64,000 bases of DNA from Enterococcus florum (GCF_004309355.1 NZ_BJCC01000009.1:1-64000); one strand, 5' to 3'. Counted from the first letter of the stretch, positions 1-9,174 are shown. A program made the numbers and translations. Notes: generated by a model not told the origin, from the sequence alone.

Positions 1-53
1 AGAGTGTTTGACTACGGATCAAAAGGTTAGGGGTTCGACTCCTCTTGGGCGCG
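1..53 (+). tRNA. tRNA-Arg(ACG), 5' end cut by window
   Basis: The anticodon arm (TTTGA, loop CTACGGA, TCAAA) gives anticodon ACG. It is followed by a complete T arm and the acceptor 3' strand. The 5' half lies outside the window. No CCA is encoded, as for the other tRNAs here. It heads an Arg-Pro-Ala-Met-Ile-Ser order that matches the large Bacillus-type tRNA clusters found downstream of rRNA operons. Confidence 0.9.
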
Positions 54-56
54 TTT

Positions 57-130
57 CGGGAAGTAGCTCAGCTTGGTAGAGTACTTGGTTTGGGACCAAG
101 GTGTCGCAGGTTCGAATCCTGTCTTCCCGA
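57..130 (+). tRNA. tRNA-Pro(TGG)
   Basis: A full cloverleaf is visible: acceptor CGGGAAG/CTTCCCG, an anticodon loop reading TGG, and a GGTTCGAATCC T arm. No CCA is encoded. It starts three bases after the preceding tRNA-Arg. Confidence 0.95.
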
Positions 131-146
131 TTATATTAAAAGTGAT

Positions 147-219
147 GGGGCCTTAGCTCAGCTGGGAGAGCGCCTGCTTTGCACGCAGGAGGTCAGCGGT
201 TCGATCCCGCTAGGCTCCA
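147..219 (+). tRNA. tRNA-Ala(TGC)
   Basis: The acceptor GGGGCCT pairs with AGGCTCC, the anticodon loop reads TTTGCAC, and the T arm is GGTTCGATCCC. No CCA is encoded. Confidence 0.95.
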
Positions 220-243
220 TTTTTAATATGAGTATTTTAATTA

Positions 244-317
244 CGCGGTGTAGCTCAGCTGGCTAGAGCGTCCGGTTCATACCCGGGAGGTCGGGGGTTC
301 GATCCCCTCCGCCGCGA
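244..317 (+). tRNA. tRNA-Met(CAT), elongator
   Basis: The anticodon is CAT. The acceptor CGCGGTG/CGCCGCG has a paired C1-G72, unlike the initiator at 555, so the elongator identity is preferred. Its place between Ala and the Ile2-like CAT tRNA matches the Bacillus-type gene order. Confidence 0.85.
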
Positions 318-330
318 TTTTTTCGAGCCA

Positions 331-404
331 GGACCTTTAGCTCAGTTGGTTAGAGCAGACGGCTCATAACCGTCCGGTCGTAGGTTCGAGTCCTACAAGG
401 TCCA
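331..404 (+). tRNA. tRNA-Ile2(CAT, lysidine-type)
   Basis: The anticodon is CAT, but the body (GGACCTT acceptor, GACGG anticodon stem) closely resembles the AUA-reading Ile2 tRNA of Bacillus, whose C34 is converted to lysidine by TilS. The identity rests on body similarity and gene order, because the anticodon alone would suggest Met. Confidence 0.8.
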
Positions 405-419
405 TTGTGACTCTTTTAT

Positions 420-509
420 GGAGGATTACCCAAGTCCGGCTGAAGGGAACGGTCTTGAAAACCGTCAGGCGGGTAAAACCGTGCAAGGGTTCGAATCCCT
501 TATCCTCCT
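420..509 (+). tRNA. tRNA-Ser(TGA), copy 1
   Basis: This is a 90-nt class II tRNA with a long variable arm and loop CTTGAAA, giving anticodon TGA. The acceptor GGAGGAT pairs with ATCCTCC. The discriminator position reads T rather than the G usual for tRNA-Ser. An identical copy lies at 979-1068. Confidence 0.93.
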
Positions 510-554
510 TTCGCAGCTATTTGTTTAAACAGATAGAGGCAAAAATACTATTAT

Positions 555-628
<74 letters not shown>

Positions 629-647
629 TTGTAAAAACTAAAAAACT

Positions 648-720
648 GGTTCCGTGGTGTAGGGGTTAACATGCCTGCCTGTCACGCAGGAGATCGCGGG
701 TTCAAATCCCGTCGGGACCG
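648..720 (+). tRNA. tRNA-Asp(GTC), copy 1
   Basis: The acceptor is GGTTCCG/CGGGACC with a G discriminator, and the anticodon loop CTGTCAC gives GTC. It is duplicated at 1207-1279. Confidence 0.95.
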
Positions 721-724
721 CCAC

Positions 725-795
725 GCGGGTGTAGTTTAGTGGTAAAACCACAGCCTTCCAAGCTGTTGTCGCGAGTTCGATTCTCGTCACCCGCT
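725..795 (+). tRNA. tRNA-Gly(TCC), copy 1
   Basis: The acceptor is GCGGGTG/CACCCGC and the loop CTTCCAA gives anticodon TCC. It follows Asp after only four bases, whereas the second copy (1368) is separated from Asp by a tRNA-Phe gene. Confidence 0.95.
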
Positions 796-809
796 TTAGT
801 TTTTATGAG

Positions 810-883
<74 letters not shown>

Positions 884-896
884 TTGGTACAATTTA

Positions 897-968
897 GGCC
901 CGTTGGTCAAGCGGTTAAGACACCGCCCTTTCACGGCGGTAACACGGGTTCGAATCCCGTACGGGTCA
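897..968 (+). tRNA. tRNA-Glu(TTC), copy 1
   Basis: The acceptor is GGCCCGT/ACGGGTC and the loop CTTTCAC gives anticodon TTC. The T loop reads TTCGAAT; the second copy at 1650 reads TTCGATT. Confidence 0.95.
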
Positions 969-978
969 CTTTTTTTAT

Positions 979-1068
979 GGAGGATTACCCAAGTCCGGCT
1001 GAAGGGAACGGTCTTGAAAACCGTCAGGCGGGTAAAACCGTGCAAGGGTTCGAATCCCTTATCCTCCT
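979..1068 (+). tRNA. tRNA-Ser(TGA), copy 2
   Basis: The sequence is identical to the gene at 420-509, again with T at the discriminator position. The anticodon is TGA, with a long variable arm. Confidence 0.93.
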
Positions 1069-1113
1069 TTCGCAGCTATTTGTTTAAACAGGTAGAGGCA
1101 AAAATACTATTAT

Positions 1114-1187
<74 letters not shown>

Positions 1188-1206
1188 TTGTAAAAACTAA
1201 AAAACT

Positions 1207-1279
1207 GGTTCCGTGGTGTAGGGGTTAACATGCCTGCCTGTCACGCAGGAGATCGCGGGTTCAAATCCCGTCGGGACCG
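1207..1279 (+). tRNA. tRNA-Asp(GTC), copy 2
   Basis: It is identical to 648-720, with anticodon GTC. Confidence 0.95.
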
Positions 1280-1284
1280 CTTTT

Positions 1285-1357
1285 GGCTCGGTAGCTCAGT
1301 TGGTAGAGCAATGGATTGAAGCTCCATGTGTCGGCAGTTCGATTCTGTCCCGCGCCA
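1285..1357 (+). tRNA. tRNA-Phe(GAA)
   Basis: The anticodon stem ATGGA/TCCAT encloses loop TTGAAGC, giving GAA. The acceptor GGCTCGG faces CCGCGCC, which leaves a T-C mismatch at the fourth pair. The gene is present only in the second tRNA block. Confidence 0.9.
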
Positions 1358-1367
1358 TATCACTGCT

Positions 1368-1438
1368 GCGGGTGTAGTTTAGTGGTAAAACCACAGCCTT
1401 CCAAGCTGTTGTCGCGAGTTCGATTCTCGTCACCCGCT
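1368..1438 (+). tRNA. tRNA-Gly(TCC), copy 2
   Basis: It is identical in sequence to 725-795, with anticodon TCC. Confidence 0.95.
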
Positions 1439-1452
1439 TTAGTTTTTATGAG

Positions 1453-1526
<74 letters not shown>

Positions 1527-1549
1527 TTAAAAATCATTTTTGGTTTTTT

Positions 1550-1637
1550 GGGGAAGTACTCAAGTGGCTGAAGAGGCGCCCCTGCTAAGGGTGTAGGTCG
1601 GGAAACCGGCGCGAGGGTTCAAATCCCTCCTTCTCCG
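1550..1637 (+). tRNA. tRNA-Ser(GCT)
   Basis: This is a class II tRNA with a long variable arm. The acceptor is GGGGAAG/CTTCTCC with a G discriminator, and loop CTGCTAA gives GCT. The normal G73 here contrasts with the T at that position in both Ser(TGA) genes. Confidence 0.93.
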
Positions 1638-1649
1638 TTTTTTAATAAA

Positions 1650-1721
1650 GGCCCGTTGGTCAAGCGGTTAAGACACCGCCCTTTCACGGCGGTAACACGG
1701 GTTCGATTCCCGTACGGGTCA
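1650..1721 (+). tRNA. tRNA-Glu(TTC), copy 2
   Basis: The anticodon is TTC. It differs from copy 1 in the T loop (TTCGATT). It is the last gene of the tRNA operon and is followed by a terminator. Confidence 0.95.
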
Positions 1722-1727
1722 TTGCTT

Positions 1728-1755
1728 AAAGAGATGATGGATCATCTCTTTTTTT
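1728..1755 (+). terminator. Terminator of the tRNA operon
   Basis: AAAGAGATGA and TCATCTCTTT form a perfect stem with a 4-nt loop, followed by a T run. It lies just after the last tRNA. Confidence 0.9.
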
Positions 1756-1783
1756 GTGTTTTCGAGTTTAATCACGATAAAGT

Positions 1784-1811
1784 GTGACTTTCGCGCGTTT
1801 TCTGGTATAAT
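1784..1811 (+). promoter_or_regulatory. metK promoter
   Basis: GTGACT (1784-1789) and a consensus TATAAT (1806-1811) are separated by 16 bases. Transcription would start just before the SMK-box leader. Confidence 0.65.
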
Positions 1812-1820
1812 CAGTTCGTT

Positions 1821-1890
1821 GCAGGTTCCCGATAGGCTCTGGAGGACTCCAGAGATGCCTTGTAACCGAATAAATATTAGGGGGAATAGG
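1821..1890 (+). promoter_or_regulatory. SMK-box (SAM-III) riboswitch
   Basis: The leader carries the conserved SMK elements: GGTTCCCGATAGGCT, a GGA-containing hairpin, then GATGCCTTGTAACCGAA and the Shine-Dalgarno AGGGGG (1879-1884). In Lactobacillales this class binds SAM and sequesters the metK ribosome binding site, which shuts off translation. It ends a few bases before the metK ATG. Recognition rests on remembered consensus. Confidence 0.9.
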
Positions 1891-1894
1891 AAAA

Positions 1895-3082
1895 ATGAAA
1901 GAACGTCGATTATTTACTTCTGAATCCGTTTCAGAAGGGCATCCGGATAAAGTGGCTGATCAAATCAGCGATGCGATCCTCGATGCGATTTTAGCAAAGG
2001 ACCCACAAGCTCGTGTTGCTTGTGAGACTTCCGTTACTACTGGCTTAGTGTTAGTGTTTGGTGAAATATCTACGACTGCCTATGTAGATATTCAAAAAGT
2101 TGTTCGCAGTACGATCAAACAAATAGGTTATACTCGCTCAAAATTTGGATTTGACGGAGACAATGTCGCTGTGCTGGTCGCAATCGATGAGCAGTCTCCC
2201 GATATTGCTCAGGGTGTGGATCAAGCACTGGAGATTCGAGGTAAAGAGACGGACTTGGATGAAATTGGTGCTGGTGACCAAGGTTTGATGTTCGGCTTTG
2301 CGGTCAATGAAACGCCTGAGTTGATGCCGCTGCCGATTTCATTGAGTCACAAATTGGTCAAGCGACTTGCTGATTTGAGGAAATCTGAGGAAGTTGATTT
2401 TCTGCGACCTGATGCGAAATCTCAGGTAACCGTTGAGTACGATGAACAGGATAAACCATTGCGTGTGGACACGGTTGTTATCAGCACGCAGCATGCTGAA
2501 TCAGCGGACAACGAAACCATTCGCAAAGTGGTGATGGATAAAGTGATTCGGGCGGTGATCCCTGCGGAGCTTTTGGATGAGAAAACCCGCTACTTTATCA
2601 ATCCAACGGGCCGTTTCGTGATTGGCGGACCGCAAGGCGATGCTGGGTTAACGGGACGAAAAATTATTGTGGATACCTATGGCGGCTATTCACGTCATGG
2701 CGGCGGCGCTTTTTCAGGCAAAGACGCGACGAAGGTTGATCGATCTGCCTCTTACGCTGCCCGATACATCGCAAAAAATATTGTTGCAGCAGGTTTAGCA
2801 GACAAGGTAGAGGTGCAATTGGCGTATGCGATCGGCGTGGCTCAGCCTGTTTCGATTTCTATCAACACGTTTGAGACGGCTGAGGTTTCCGAAGAAAAAT
2901 TGATCGAAGCAATTCGTGAACAGTTTGATCTGCGTCCTGCCGGAATCATCAAGATGCTGGATTTACAGCGGCCGATCTATCAACAAACGGCTGCCTACGG
3001 TCATTTTGGCCGAACAGATATTGAGCTTCCTTGGGAGAAGACGGATAAAGCAGAGGCTCTGAAAAAGAGTATACAGGGCTAA
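1895..3082 (+). CDS. metK: S-adenosylmethionine synthetase
   Basis: MetK makes SAM from methionine and ATP in the cytoplasm. The 395-residue length is normal. The N-terminal [13 protein letters not shown] motif, GAGDQG, the ATP-loop [13 protein letters not shown] and GGGAFSGKD are all present. The start is fixed by the AGGGGG ribosome binding site built into the SMK-box riboswitch directly upstream, so SAM should repress its own synthesis at translation. It is monocistronic, with its own promoter and a terminator at 3091. Confidence 0.97.
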   Translation: MKERRLFTSESVSEGHPDKVADQISDAILDAILAKDPQARVACETSVTTGLVLVFGEISTTAYVDIQKVVRSTIKQIGYTRSKFGFDGDNVAVLVAIDEQSPDIAQGVDQALEIRGKETDLDEIGAGDQGLMFGFAVNETPELMPLPISLSHKLVKRLADLRKSEEVDFLRPDAKSQVTVEYDEQDKPLRVDTVVISTQHAESADNETIRKVVMDKVIRAVIPAELLDEKTRYFINPTGRFVIGGPQGDAGLTGRKIIVDTYGGYSRHGGGAFSGKDATKVDRSASYAARYIAKNIVAAGLADKVEVQLAYAIGVAQPVSISINTFETAEVSEEKLIEAIREQFDLRPAGIIKMLDLQRPIYQQTAAYGHFGRTDIELPWEKTDKAEALKKSIQG

Positions 3083-3090
3083 TTGATCGG

Positions 3091-3117
3091 AGAGACGTTT
3101 TTTAGCGTCTCTTTTTT
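3091..3117 (+). terminator. metK terminator
   Basis: AGAGACG and CGTCTCT form a stem around TTTTTTAG, followed by TTTTT. Confidence 0.85.
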
Positions 3118-3163
3118 GCTTCACTGCAGGACCAACCACTGACGAGTGAATGTTTAGTATTGG

Positions 3164-3191
3164 TTGGCAAGAAACGAAAAAATGGTACACT
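3164..3191 (+). promoter_or_regulatory. Promoter of the esterase gene
   Basis: TTGGCA and TACACT are separated by 16 bases, with a TGG extended -10. It lies 22 bases upstream of the ATG at 3213. Confidence 0.6.
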
Positions 3192-3212
3192 TGAACAAAA
3201 GGAGGAACCGAA

Positions 3213-4013
3213 ATGGCTTTTTTACAAGCGAGTGTCTATTCGAATGTCTTAGAAATGGAAGTTTCCATCAATTTTCTGCTTCCACAAACGACGCATAAAA
3301 AAATTGGGACGGAAACGACAGGGAAGTCAGAGGACGTGCCGGTATTGTATTTGCTGCATGGCATGGGGGGAAACCATAGCGTCTGGGCTCGTCGGACCTC
3401 GATCGAACGGTATGCGGCCAAATATCAGTTGGCTGTAGTGATGCCTTCGACTGATTTAGGTTTTTATACAGATACCACCTATGACATGAATTATTGGACA
3501 TTTGTCGCAGAGGAACTGCCGATGATCGTACATGAGCTGTTTCCTCAGATCACGCATAAGCGAGAACAGACATTTGCTGCCGGTTTGTCGATGGGCGGAT
3601 ATGGAGCGATGAAATTAGGGTTAAAGAAACCAAACGATTTTGCGGCAATCGCTTCCTTGTCTGGGGCACTTTCTTTTGACAGTGTAGAAGGTCTGCTGGC
3701 TACACGAAAAGCAGCGTACTGGGAAGGAATCTTTGGACCTATCGGAGAAATCAAGGGCTCGAAAAATGATCCGCTGGTAATGCTTGAGGAACTTGTCAAA
3801 AGTAGTCAGCCGAAACCGCGCTTTTTCTTGGCCTGCGGGACAGAGGACTTCTTGTATCCGGCTAATCAGTATGTGGCGAAGAAGATGCAGGCTGTCTTAC
3901 CAGCGGTTACTTTTGAGGAAGGGCCCGGCGAACACAATTGGGTCTTTTGGGATCAATGGATCCAACGTGCGTTAGAGTGGATGTTTGACGAAAATAGAGC
4001 AAAGACGGAGTAA
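3213..4013 (+). CDS. estA: Alpha/beta-hydrolase esterase (EstA/tributyrin esterase type)
   Basis: This 266-residue cytoplasmic esterase resembles the EstA (esterase D-like) group of lactic acid bacteria, which act on short-chain acyl esters. The oxyanion region LLHGMGGNHSVW lies near residue 50. The nucleophile motif GLSMGGYGAM lies near residue 123. A C-terminal GEHNWVFWDQW is the likely catalytic His region, and GTEDFLY probably supplies the acid residue. A strong AAGGAGG site precedes the ATG. It has its own promoter, and a bidirectional terminator overlaps its stop codon. The natural substrate cannot be read from sequence. Confidence 0.85.
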   Translation: MAFLQASVYSNVLEMEVSINFLLPQTTHKKIGTETTGKSEDVPVLYLLHGMGGNHSVWARRTSIERYAAKYQLAVVMPSTDLGFYTDTTYDMNYWTFVAEELPMIVHELFPQITHKREQTFAAGLSMGGYGAMKLGLKKPNDFAAIASLSGALSFDSVEGLLATRKAAYWEGIFGPIGEIKGSKNDPLVMLEELVKSSQPKPRFFLACGTEDFLYPANQYVAKKMQAVLPAVTFEEGPGEHNWVFWDQWIQRALEWMFDENRAKTE

Positions 4014-4040
4014 ATGCTCCGTCTTTGCTCTATTTTTTTT
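3995..4040. terminator. Bidirectional terminator between estA and mnmM
   Basis: A 16-bp stem (TAGAGCAAAGACGGAG/CTCCGTCTTTGCTCTA) includes the estA stop codon region. Ts follow it on the plus strand and Ts follow it on the minus strand. It serves both convergent genes. Confidence 0.9.
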
Positions 4041-4587
4041 CTACACAAATCAAGATCGGCGGGTTGCCTCTTTGATTGATAAATTGATAGCTCAACACAC
4101 TAAATTGTTCTTGAGGAAGTGTTTTGCAGTAATGGAGTACTTGATGCTTCTCTTTCTCTCCGCCATCGTGGCCATAATAGATGACGATTACCATTCTGCC
4201 ACCAGCAGTTAACCGCTCAAGAATGGCCTCCATGGCGATCTGAGTCGTTTCCGGCAAAGTGATGATCTGCTTGTTGCTTTTCGGCAAGTAGCCTAGATTG
4301 AAAATAGCTGCTTGAATCGGCAGATCCACAGGGATCGTAGCGTCGATGGTTTGATGACCCGAGAGATGGAGAGTTGTACGATCTATTAAATCACCAAGTC
4401 TGTCTATGGTTGCTTGACGTGCTTGTTCTTGTACATCATAACCGTAGACATGGCCTGTTTCGCCTACTAATTCGGCAAGAAAGCGAGTGTCATAACCGTT
4501 GCCGATTGTGGCATCGATCACTTGGTCACCTTGCTGTACGACCTCCTGCAGCAAGGTATGGCTAAATTGTAAAGCGGTTTGCAGCAT
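4030..4587 (-). CDS. mnmM: tRNA-modifying methyltransferase MnmM (YtqB family)
   Basis: This is a 185-residue class I SAM-dependent methyltransferase. The motif DATIGNGYDTRFLAELVG binds SAM, and NLGYLPKSNKQ is the catalytic-region signature of the YtqB family. In Bacillus this family methylates nm5s2U34 to mnm5s2U34 in tRNA. The ATG at 4587 is chosen because GGGAG stands 8 bases upstream and the family begins near MLQTALQFSH; an earlier in-frame ATG would add 23 unrelated residues. It overlaps the 3' end of the radical-SAM gene by 26 bases, as in the ytqA-ytqB pair. Confidence 0.85.
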   Translation of the reverse strand: MLQTALQFSHTLLQEVVQQGDQVIDATIGNGYDTRFLAELVGETGHVYGYDVQEQARQATIDRLGDLIDRTTLHLSGHQTIDATIPVDLPIQAAIFNLGYLPKSNKQIITLPETTQIAMEAILERLTAGGRMVIVIYYGHDGGEKEKHQVLHYCKTLPQEQFSVLSYQFINQRGNPPILICVEKK

Positions 4588-5536
4588 GCGTTTTCTCCCG
4601 TATATTGAATTTTCCCTGGTAGGAATCTCTGTGGAGCAATTCTTGATCGATGGCATTCAACACTTCCCATTTTTTGAGGCTCCACATTGGGCCCACCAGC
4701 GCATCCCAAGGGGCATCTCCTGTCAACCGATGGATGATGATCTCCTGAGGAATCATTTCCAGCTGGTCGCATACCACAGATACATAGTCCTGCTTGCTCA
4801 TCAGCTGCAGCCGACCCTCGGCGTAATCTCTTAACATCTTTGTGTTTCGCATCAGATGAAGCAGATGAAGCTTGATGCCCTGAATGTCAGAATCTAGAAG
4901 GGTACGGCGAACATTCTCCCGCATCATGTCCAGTGATTCTCCAGGAAGGCCGTTGATCAAATGAGTGCAGACATTGATGTTATGCTGCCGCAGCCGGGCC
5001 ACAGCATCGACATAGGTCGGATAATCATGGGCGCGATTGATTTGTTCACTGGTTTGTTCATAGGTGGTTTGCAGCCCTAGTTCGACCCACAAATACAAAC
5101 GCTGATTCAATTCGGCCAAATAGTCGACGACCTCAGAAGGCAGACAGTCTGGACGTGTACCAACGGACAAGCCTACGACGCCAGGTAAATTGACCACTTG
5201 CTCGAAGCGTTCCCTGATGATTTCCACTGGGGCATGAGTATTAGTGAAATTTTGAAAATAGACGATGTACTGATCGACTGCCGGCCACTTCTGATGCATC
5301 ATGTCGATTTCCTTTTGAAATTGAACCGGCAGTGCTTCGTTTGGCGCCACGATCATGTCGCCAGACCCAGAGACACTGCAAAAGGTGCAGCCGCCGTGTG
5401 CCACTGTTCCATCTCGATTTGGGCAGTCAAAGCCGCCATCGACCGGAACTTTAAAAATTTTTCCACCAAACTCCTGACGCAGAGCATAATTCCACGAATG
5501 ATATCGTTTGGTGGGATCTTCTGAATATAAAAACAT
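4562..5536 (-). CDS. ytqA: Radical SAM protein, YtqA/TIGR01212 family
   Basis: This 324-residue radical-SAM enzyme has an iron-sulfur motif of the C-x11-C-x2-C type (CPNRDGTVAHGGCTFC, near residue 38), which is characteristic of the YtqA/YhcC family rather than the classical CX3CX2C. It is co-transcribed with mnmM. As I recall, recent work links YtqA-like proteins (MnmL) to an alternate route to mnm5s2U in Gram-positives. The pairing here agrees with that, but the reaction cannot be read from sequence. The start ATG at 5536 gives the normal N-terminus (RYHSWNYALRQEFGGKIFKV). Confidence 0.85.
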   Translation of the reverse strand: MFLYSEDPTKRYHSWNYALRQEFGGKIFKVPVDGGFDCPNRDGTVAHGGCTFCSVSGSGDMIVAPNEALPVQFQKEIDMMHQKWPAVDQYIVYFQNFTNTHAPVEIIRERFEQVVNLPGVVGLSVGTRPDCLPSEVVDYLAELNQRLYLWVELGLQTTYEQTSEQINRAHDYPTYVDAVARLRQHNINVCTHLINGLPGESLDMMRENVRRTLLDSDIQGIKLHLLHLMRNTKMLRDYAEGRLQLMSKQDYVSVVCDQLEMIPQEIIIHRLTGDAPWDALVGPMWSLKKWEVLNAIDQELLHRDSYQGKFNIREKTHAANRFTI

Positions 5537-5550
5537 GGGTTCGCCTCGAT

Positions 5551-6213
5551 TTATGATCTTTTTTTCTGAATTTGTTTCATGTCATAGACTAGCTTATACT
5601 GCCGGTAGTAAGGATATGTCAGCAACAGCCAGCTGCTCCCCAAAAGAAAGCCAGCCAGCACATCAGTTGGATAATGGACCCCTAAGTAGACCCGGCTGAC
5701 ACCGATAGCAAGGATCAAAAGACCTAGCAGTACTTGGAGGATCCTTCGTCCAGTCTTGTTTCCCACAAACAATTCCGCCACCAGTATCAACGTACCGAAA
5801 ATCAACATGCTGGCAGTCGAATGGCCGCTAGGAAAACTAAAGCTGTGTTCTGTAACCATGTGAGGCAGGATCGTCGGTCTTGCACGGTGGAAAAACAGCT
5901 TCAACAGATGGTTGACAGCACCGCTGATCCCTGCCATGCTGATCGCAAACCAGAGTGCAGTAATCTTTTGCCGATTGAGCCAAAATAAAGTTAAAAATAC
6001 AACAGTTAAAATGACGATTGTCAAAGGATTCGCAAATTTAGTGATCCACAGAAAAAAGCTGTTCATTCCAGGAGACAGGCGATGAACCGTCTCAATGACC
6101 GCTCGATCAAAGCCGGCAAGTGTATCGGGATAAAAGCGCAGAATATAAGCCAAAGCAGCAAATAAAAGCAAAGTAAAACTTCCAGCAGTCTGCATGTACA
6201 ATTTATTCTTCAT
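5551..6213 (-). CDS. PAP2-family membrane phosphatase
   Basis: This 220-residue integral membrane protein has about six hydrophobic segments. The three PAP2 phosphatase motifs are present: KLFFHRARPT, PSGHSTAS and SRVYLGVHYPTDV, containing the catalytic His and Arg residues on the outer face. Relatives dephosphorylate undecaprenyl diphosphate or phosphatidic/phosphatidylglycerol phosphate. BacA-independent lipid carrier recycling is possible, but the substrate is not resolved. It ends 14 bases before ytqA and probably heads that leftward operon. Confidence 0.85.
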   Translation of the reverse strand: MKNKLYMQTAGSFTLLLFAALAYILRFYPDTLAGFDRAVIETVHRLSPGMNSFFLWITKFANPLTIVILTVVFLTLFWLNRQKITALWFAISMAGISGAVNHLLKLFFHRARPTILPHMVTEHSFSFPSGHSTASMLIFGTLILVAELFVGNKTGRRILQVLLGLLILAIGVSRVYLGVHYPTDVLAGFLLGSSWLLLTYPYYRQYKLVYDMKQIQKKRS

Positions 6214-6297
6214 AATCGTTCCTTTCTAAACGCAATCTATTATATCATGTTGCCCGGTCAGCTCAATCTTTTTTGCGCATTCTTAAAGCGAATTAAA

Positions 6298-6326
6298 TTG
6301 AATTTCCCGAATGAATCTGCTAAGAT
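6298..6326 (+). promoter_or_regulatory. leuS promoter
   Basis: TTGAAT and TAAGAT are separated by 17 bases, immediately upstream of the T-box leader. Confidence 0.75.
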
Positions 6327-6334
6327 GAAACTAC

Positions 6335-6560
6335 TTGAATATCGATGCAACGATGAGGAGTAGTAAAAGCTTTGGCATTTCAGAGAGCACACGGCAGCTG
6401 GGAGTGTGTATGCGAACCTTTGAACTTACCTTGGAGCAGGTCATTCGTGATCCGGCCAGACAGCCGTTATCTTTTTGAGGTCCGAGCGTTTCGGATAAAG
6501 ATAGGTGGTACCACGTTGATAACGTCCTATAGGAGTGAAGTTCCTATAGGGCTTTTTTTC
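6335..6560 (+). promoter_or_regulatory. T-box leader with attenuator, Leu type
   Basis: The leader holds the conserved GATGAGGAGTAGTAA stem I region, a probable specifier CTT (6425-6427, in GAACTTACC) for leucine, and the invariant T-box AGGTGGTACCACG (6503-6515). A terminator follows at 6524-6560 (GTCCTATAGGA/TTCCTATAGGGC plus Ts). Uncharged tRNA-Leu should pair with the specifier and the T-box, form the antiterminator and switch leuS on. The specifier is inferred by position, not by folding. Confidence 0.9.
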
Positions 6561-6641
6561 TTGAGGTTCTGCAGCAGCAGGGCTGTATCGCTGTTCAATG
6601 ATAAACTGTATACAAATAACCGACATATAGGAGGAAAAAGA

Positions 6642-9155
6642 GTGAGTTACGATCATAAGGTGATTGAAAAAAGATGGCAAAAATATTGGGCAAAACACAA
6701 CACCTTCAATACCCATGACGACCCAAACCAACCCAATTTTTATGCACTGGATATGTTTCCTTACCCATCTGGACAAGGGTTGCATGTAGGACACCCAGAG
6801 GGATATACCGCAACAGATATCATTTCCCGGATGAAACGCGCACAAGGGTTCAATGTGCTGCATCCAATGGGCTGGGATGCTTTTGGCCTGCCCGCAGAGC
6901 AATATGCGCTGGATACTGGGAATGACCCTGCGGAATTTACGAAAAAAAATATCGAAACCTTTAAGCGTCAAATCAATTCTTTAGGCTTCAGCTATGATTG
7001 GAATCGGGAGATCAATACGACAGATCCTGAATACTACAAATGGACACAATGGATCTTTGAACAAATGTACGAAAAAGGATTGGCTTACGAAGCCGAAGTA
7101 CCAGTCAACTGGGTACCCGAGTTGGGAACCGTGATTTCAAACGAAGAAGTGATCGACGGCAAGAGCGAGCGTGGCGGGTACGATGTCGTGCGCAAACCGA
7201 TGCGTCAGTGGATGTTGAAGATCACAGCCTATGCGGACCGTTTGCTGGATGACTTGGAAGAAGTCGACTGGCCGGAAAACATCAAAGAAATGCAGCGCAA
7301 TTGGATCGGCCGCTCGATCGGTGCCAATGTGACCTTCAAGATCGCCAATCGTGAGGAAACATTCACGGTCTTCACAACACGTCCAGATACTTTGTTTGGA
7401 GCGACCTATGCAGTGATGGCTCCTGAATTAGGCTTAGTCCAAGAGATCACAACACCGGAACACAAGGCCGCTGTTGATGCCTATATCGAAGAGGCCGCTA
7501 AAAAATCTGAGTTGAACCGTACAGATCTGGCAAAGGAGAAAACCGGTGTCTTCACAGGCGCCTACGCAATTAATCCGGTGAACGGCAAAGAGATCCCGAT
7601 TTGGATCGCGGATTACGTATTGTCATCCTATGGAACCGGAGCAATCATGGCGGTACCTGCCCATGATGAGCGCGATTATGAATTTGCGAAAACTTTTGGA
7701 CTGGAGATCGTTCCAGTTTTGGCTGGCGGAGATGTTGAAAACGAAGCCTTCACTGGGGATGGGGAGCATATCAATTCTGATTTCTTGAATGGGTTGAATA
7801 AGCAAGACGGAATCGATAACATGGTCGCTTGGCTGGAAGAACACAATTGCGGTAAAAAGGAAGTTAGCTATCGATTGAGAGACTGGCTGTTCTCACGTCA
7901 GCGCTATTGGGGAGAACCGATCCCTGTGATTCATTGGGAAGATGGAACGACCGGATTGGTGCCAGATTACGAGTTGCCGTTGGTCTTGCCGAAAACCGAA
8001 AACATTCAACCTAGCGGAACCGGCGAATCTCCACTTGCCAATATCGATGAATGGGTTAACGTGGTCGATCCAAAGACGGGGATGAAGGGTCGCCGTGAAA
8101 CCAATACGATGCCGCAATGGGCTGGAAGCTCTTGGTATTTCTTGCGCTTTATCGATCCGCACAACAAAGAAACGTTGGCGGATTTTGAGAAATTGGAACG
8201 CTGGATGCCAGTCGATCTTTATATCGGCGGTGCGGAACATGCCGTCTTGCATTTGCTTTATGCTCGCTTCTGGCATAAGTTCCTCTATGATATCGGCGTA
8301 GTACCAACGAAGGAACCCTTCCAAAAGCTGTACAATCAAGGGATGATCTTGGGGCAAAGCTACCGTGATAGTCGAGGAGCTCTCGTTCCGACAAACATGG
8401 TAGAAAAACGGGATGGCGGCTGGTTCAACGTCGAAACGGGCGAAGAATTAGAAGAAGGACCGGCAAAAATGAGCAAGTCCTTAAAGAATGTCATCAATCC
8501 AGATGACGTGATCCAAAAATATGGTGCCGATACCTTGCGGACCTATGAAATGTTTATGGGCCCTCTGGATGCAGCGATTCCTTGGAGCGAAAGCGGGCTG
8601 GAGGGCAGCCGGAAGTTCTTGGATCGTGTTTGGCGCCTGATCGTGGATCAAGATGGAAAAATGCGTGACCATATCACGACCTTCAATGATGGCAAGCTGA
8701 CGAAGGTTTATAACCAGACCGTGAAGAAAGTGACTGAAGATATTGAAAATCTGCACTTTAACACAGCCATTTCCCAGCTGATGGTCTTCGTCAATGAAGC
8801 CTACAAGGTTGATGCACTGACGTATGAATACATTGAAGGATTTGTCCAATTACTGGCACCGATCGCACCGCATCTTGGTGAAGAGCTGTGGCAGATCCTA
8901 GGGCATGAAGAAAGCATTTCTTATGTTGCGTGGCCAGTCTATGATGAAGCAGCTCTAGTTGAAAATGAAATTGAAGTCATCCTGCAAGTCAACGGCAAAG
9001 TCCGTTCGAAGGCGATCGTTCCAATCGATCTAGCTAAAGAAGAGATGGAAAAGATTGCTATGGCGGATGAACTGATCCAACGCAATATCGACGGAAAAAC
9101 GGTTCGCAAGGTGATCGTTGTTCCAAATAAATTGGTCAACATCGTGGCGAATTAA
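6642..9155 (+). CDS. leuS: Leucyl-tRNA synthetase
   Basis: LeuS charges tRNA-Leu. This is a class I synthetase: [16 protein letters not shown] carries the HIGH-type motif (HVGH), and AKMSKSLKN is the KMSKS loop. The editing domain has [12 protein letters not shown] and a [15 protein letters not shown] block. I place the start at the GTG at 6642, preceded by AGGAGG 5 bases upstream, giving [16 protein letters not shown], a standard LeuS N-terminus, and about 837 residues. An in-frame ATG at 6372 lies inside the T-box leader and is not the real start. Expression is governed by the T-box at 6335. Confidence 0.96.
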   Translation: MSYDHKVIEKRWQKYWAKHNTFNTHDDPNQPNFYALDMFPYPSGQGLHVGHPEGYTATDIISRMKRAQGFNVLHPMGWDAFGLPAEQYALDTGNDPAEFTKKNIETFKRQINSLGFSYDWNREINTTDPEYYKWTQWIFEQMYEKGLAYEAEVPVNWVPELGTVISNEEVIDGKSERGGYDVVRKPMRQWMLKITAYADRLLDDLEEVDWPENIKEMQRNWIGRSIGANVTFKIANREETFTVFTTRPDTLFGATYAVMAPELGLVQEITTPEHKAAVDAYIEEAAKKSELNRTDLAKEKTGVFTGAYAINPVNGKEIPIWIADYVLSSYGTGAIMAVPAHDERDYEFAKTFGLEIVPVLAGGDVENEAFTGDGEHINSDFLNGLNKQDGIDNMVAWLEEHNCGKKEVSYRLRDWLFSRQRYWGEPIPVIHWEDGTTGLVPDYELPLVLPKTENIQPSGTGESPLANIDEWVNVVDPKTGMKGRRETNTMPQWAGSSWYFLRFIDPHNKETLADFEKLERWMPVDLYIGGAEHAVLHLLYARFWHKFLYDIGVVPTKEPFQKLYNQGMILGQSYRDSRGALVPTNMVEKRDGGWFNVETGEELEEGPAKMSKSLKNVINPDDVIQKYGADTLRTYEMFMGPLDAAIPWSESGLEGSRKFLDRVWRLIVDQDGKMRDHITTFNDGKLTKVYNQTVKKVTEDIENLHFNTAISQLMVFVNEAYKVDALTYEYIEGFVQLLAPIAPHLGEELWQILGHEESISYVAWPVYDEAALVENEIEVILQVNGKVRSKAIVPIDLAKEEMEKIAMADELIQRNIDGKTVRKVIVVPNKLVNIVAN

Positions 9156-9174
9156 AAGGATTGTCCGTTTGAAA

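Noticed and set aside
1285-1357. tRNA-Phe as a pseudogene because of the T-C acceptor mismatch
   Set aside because: The rest of the cloverleaf is sound, and the anticodon arm resembles that of other Lactobacillales, so it is kept as a functional gene.
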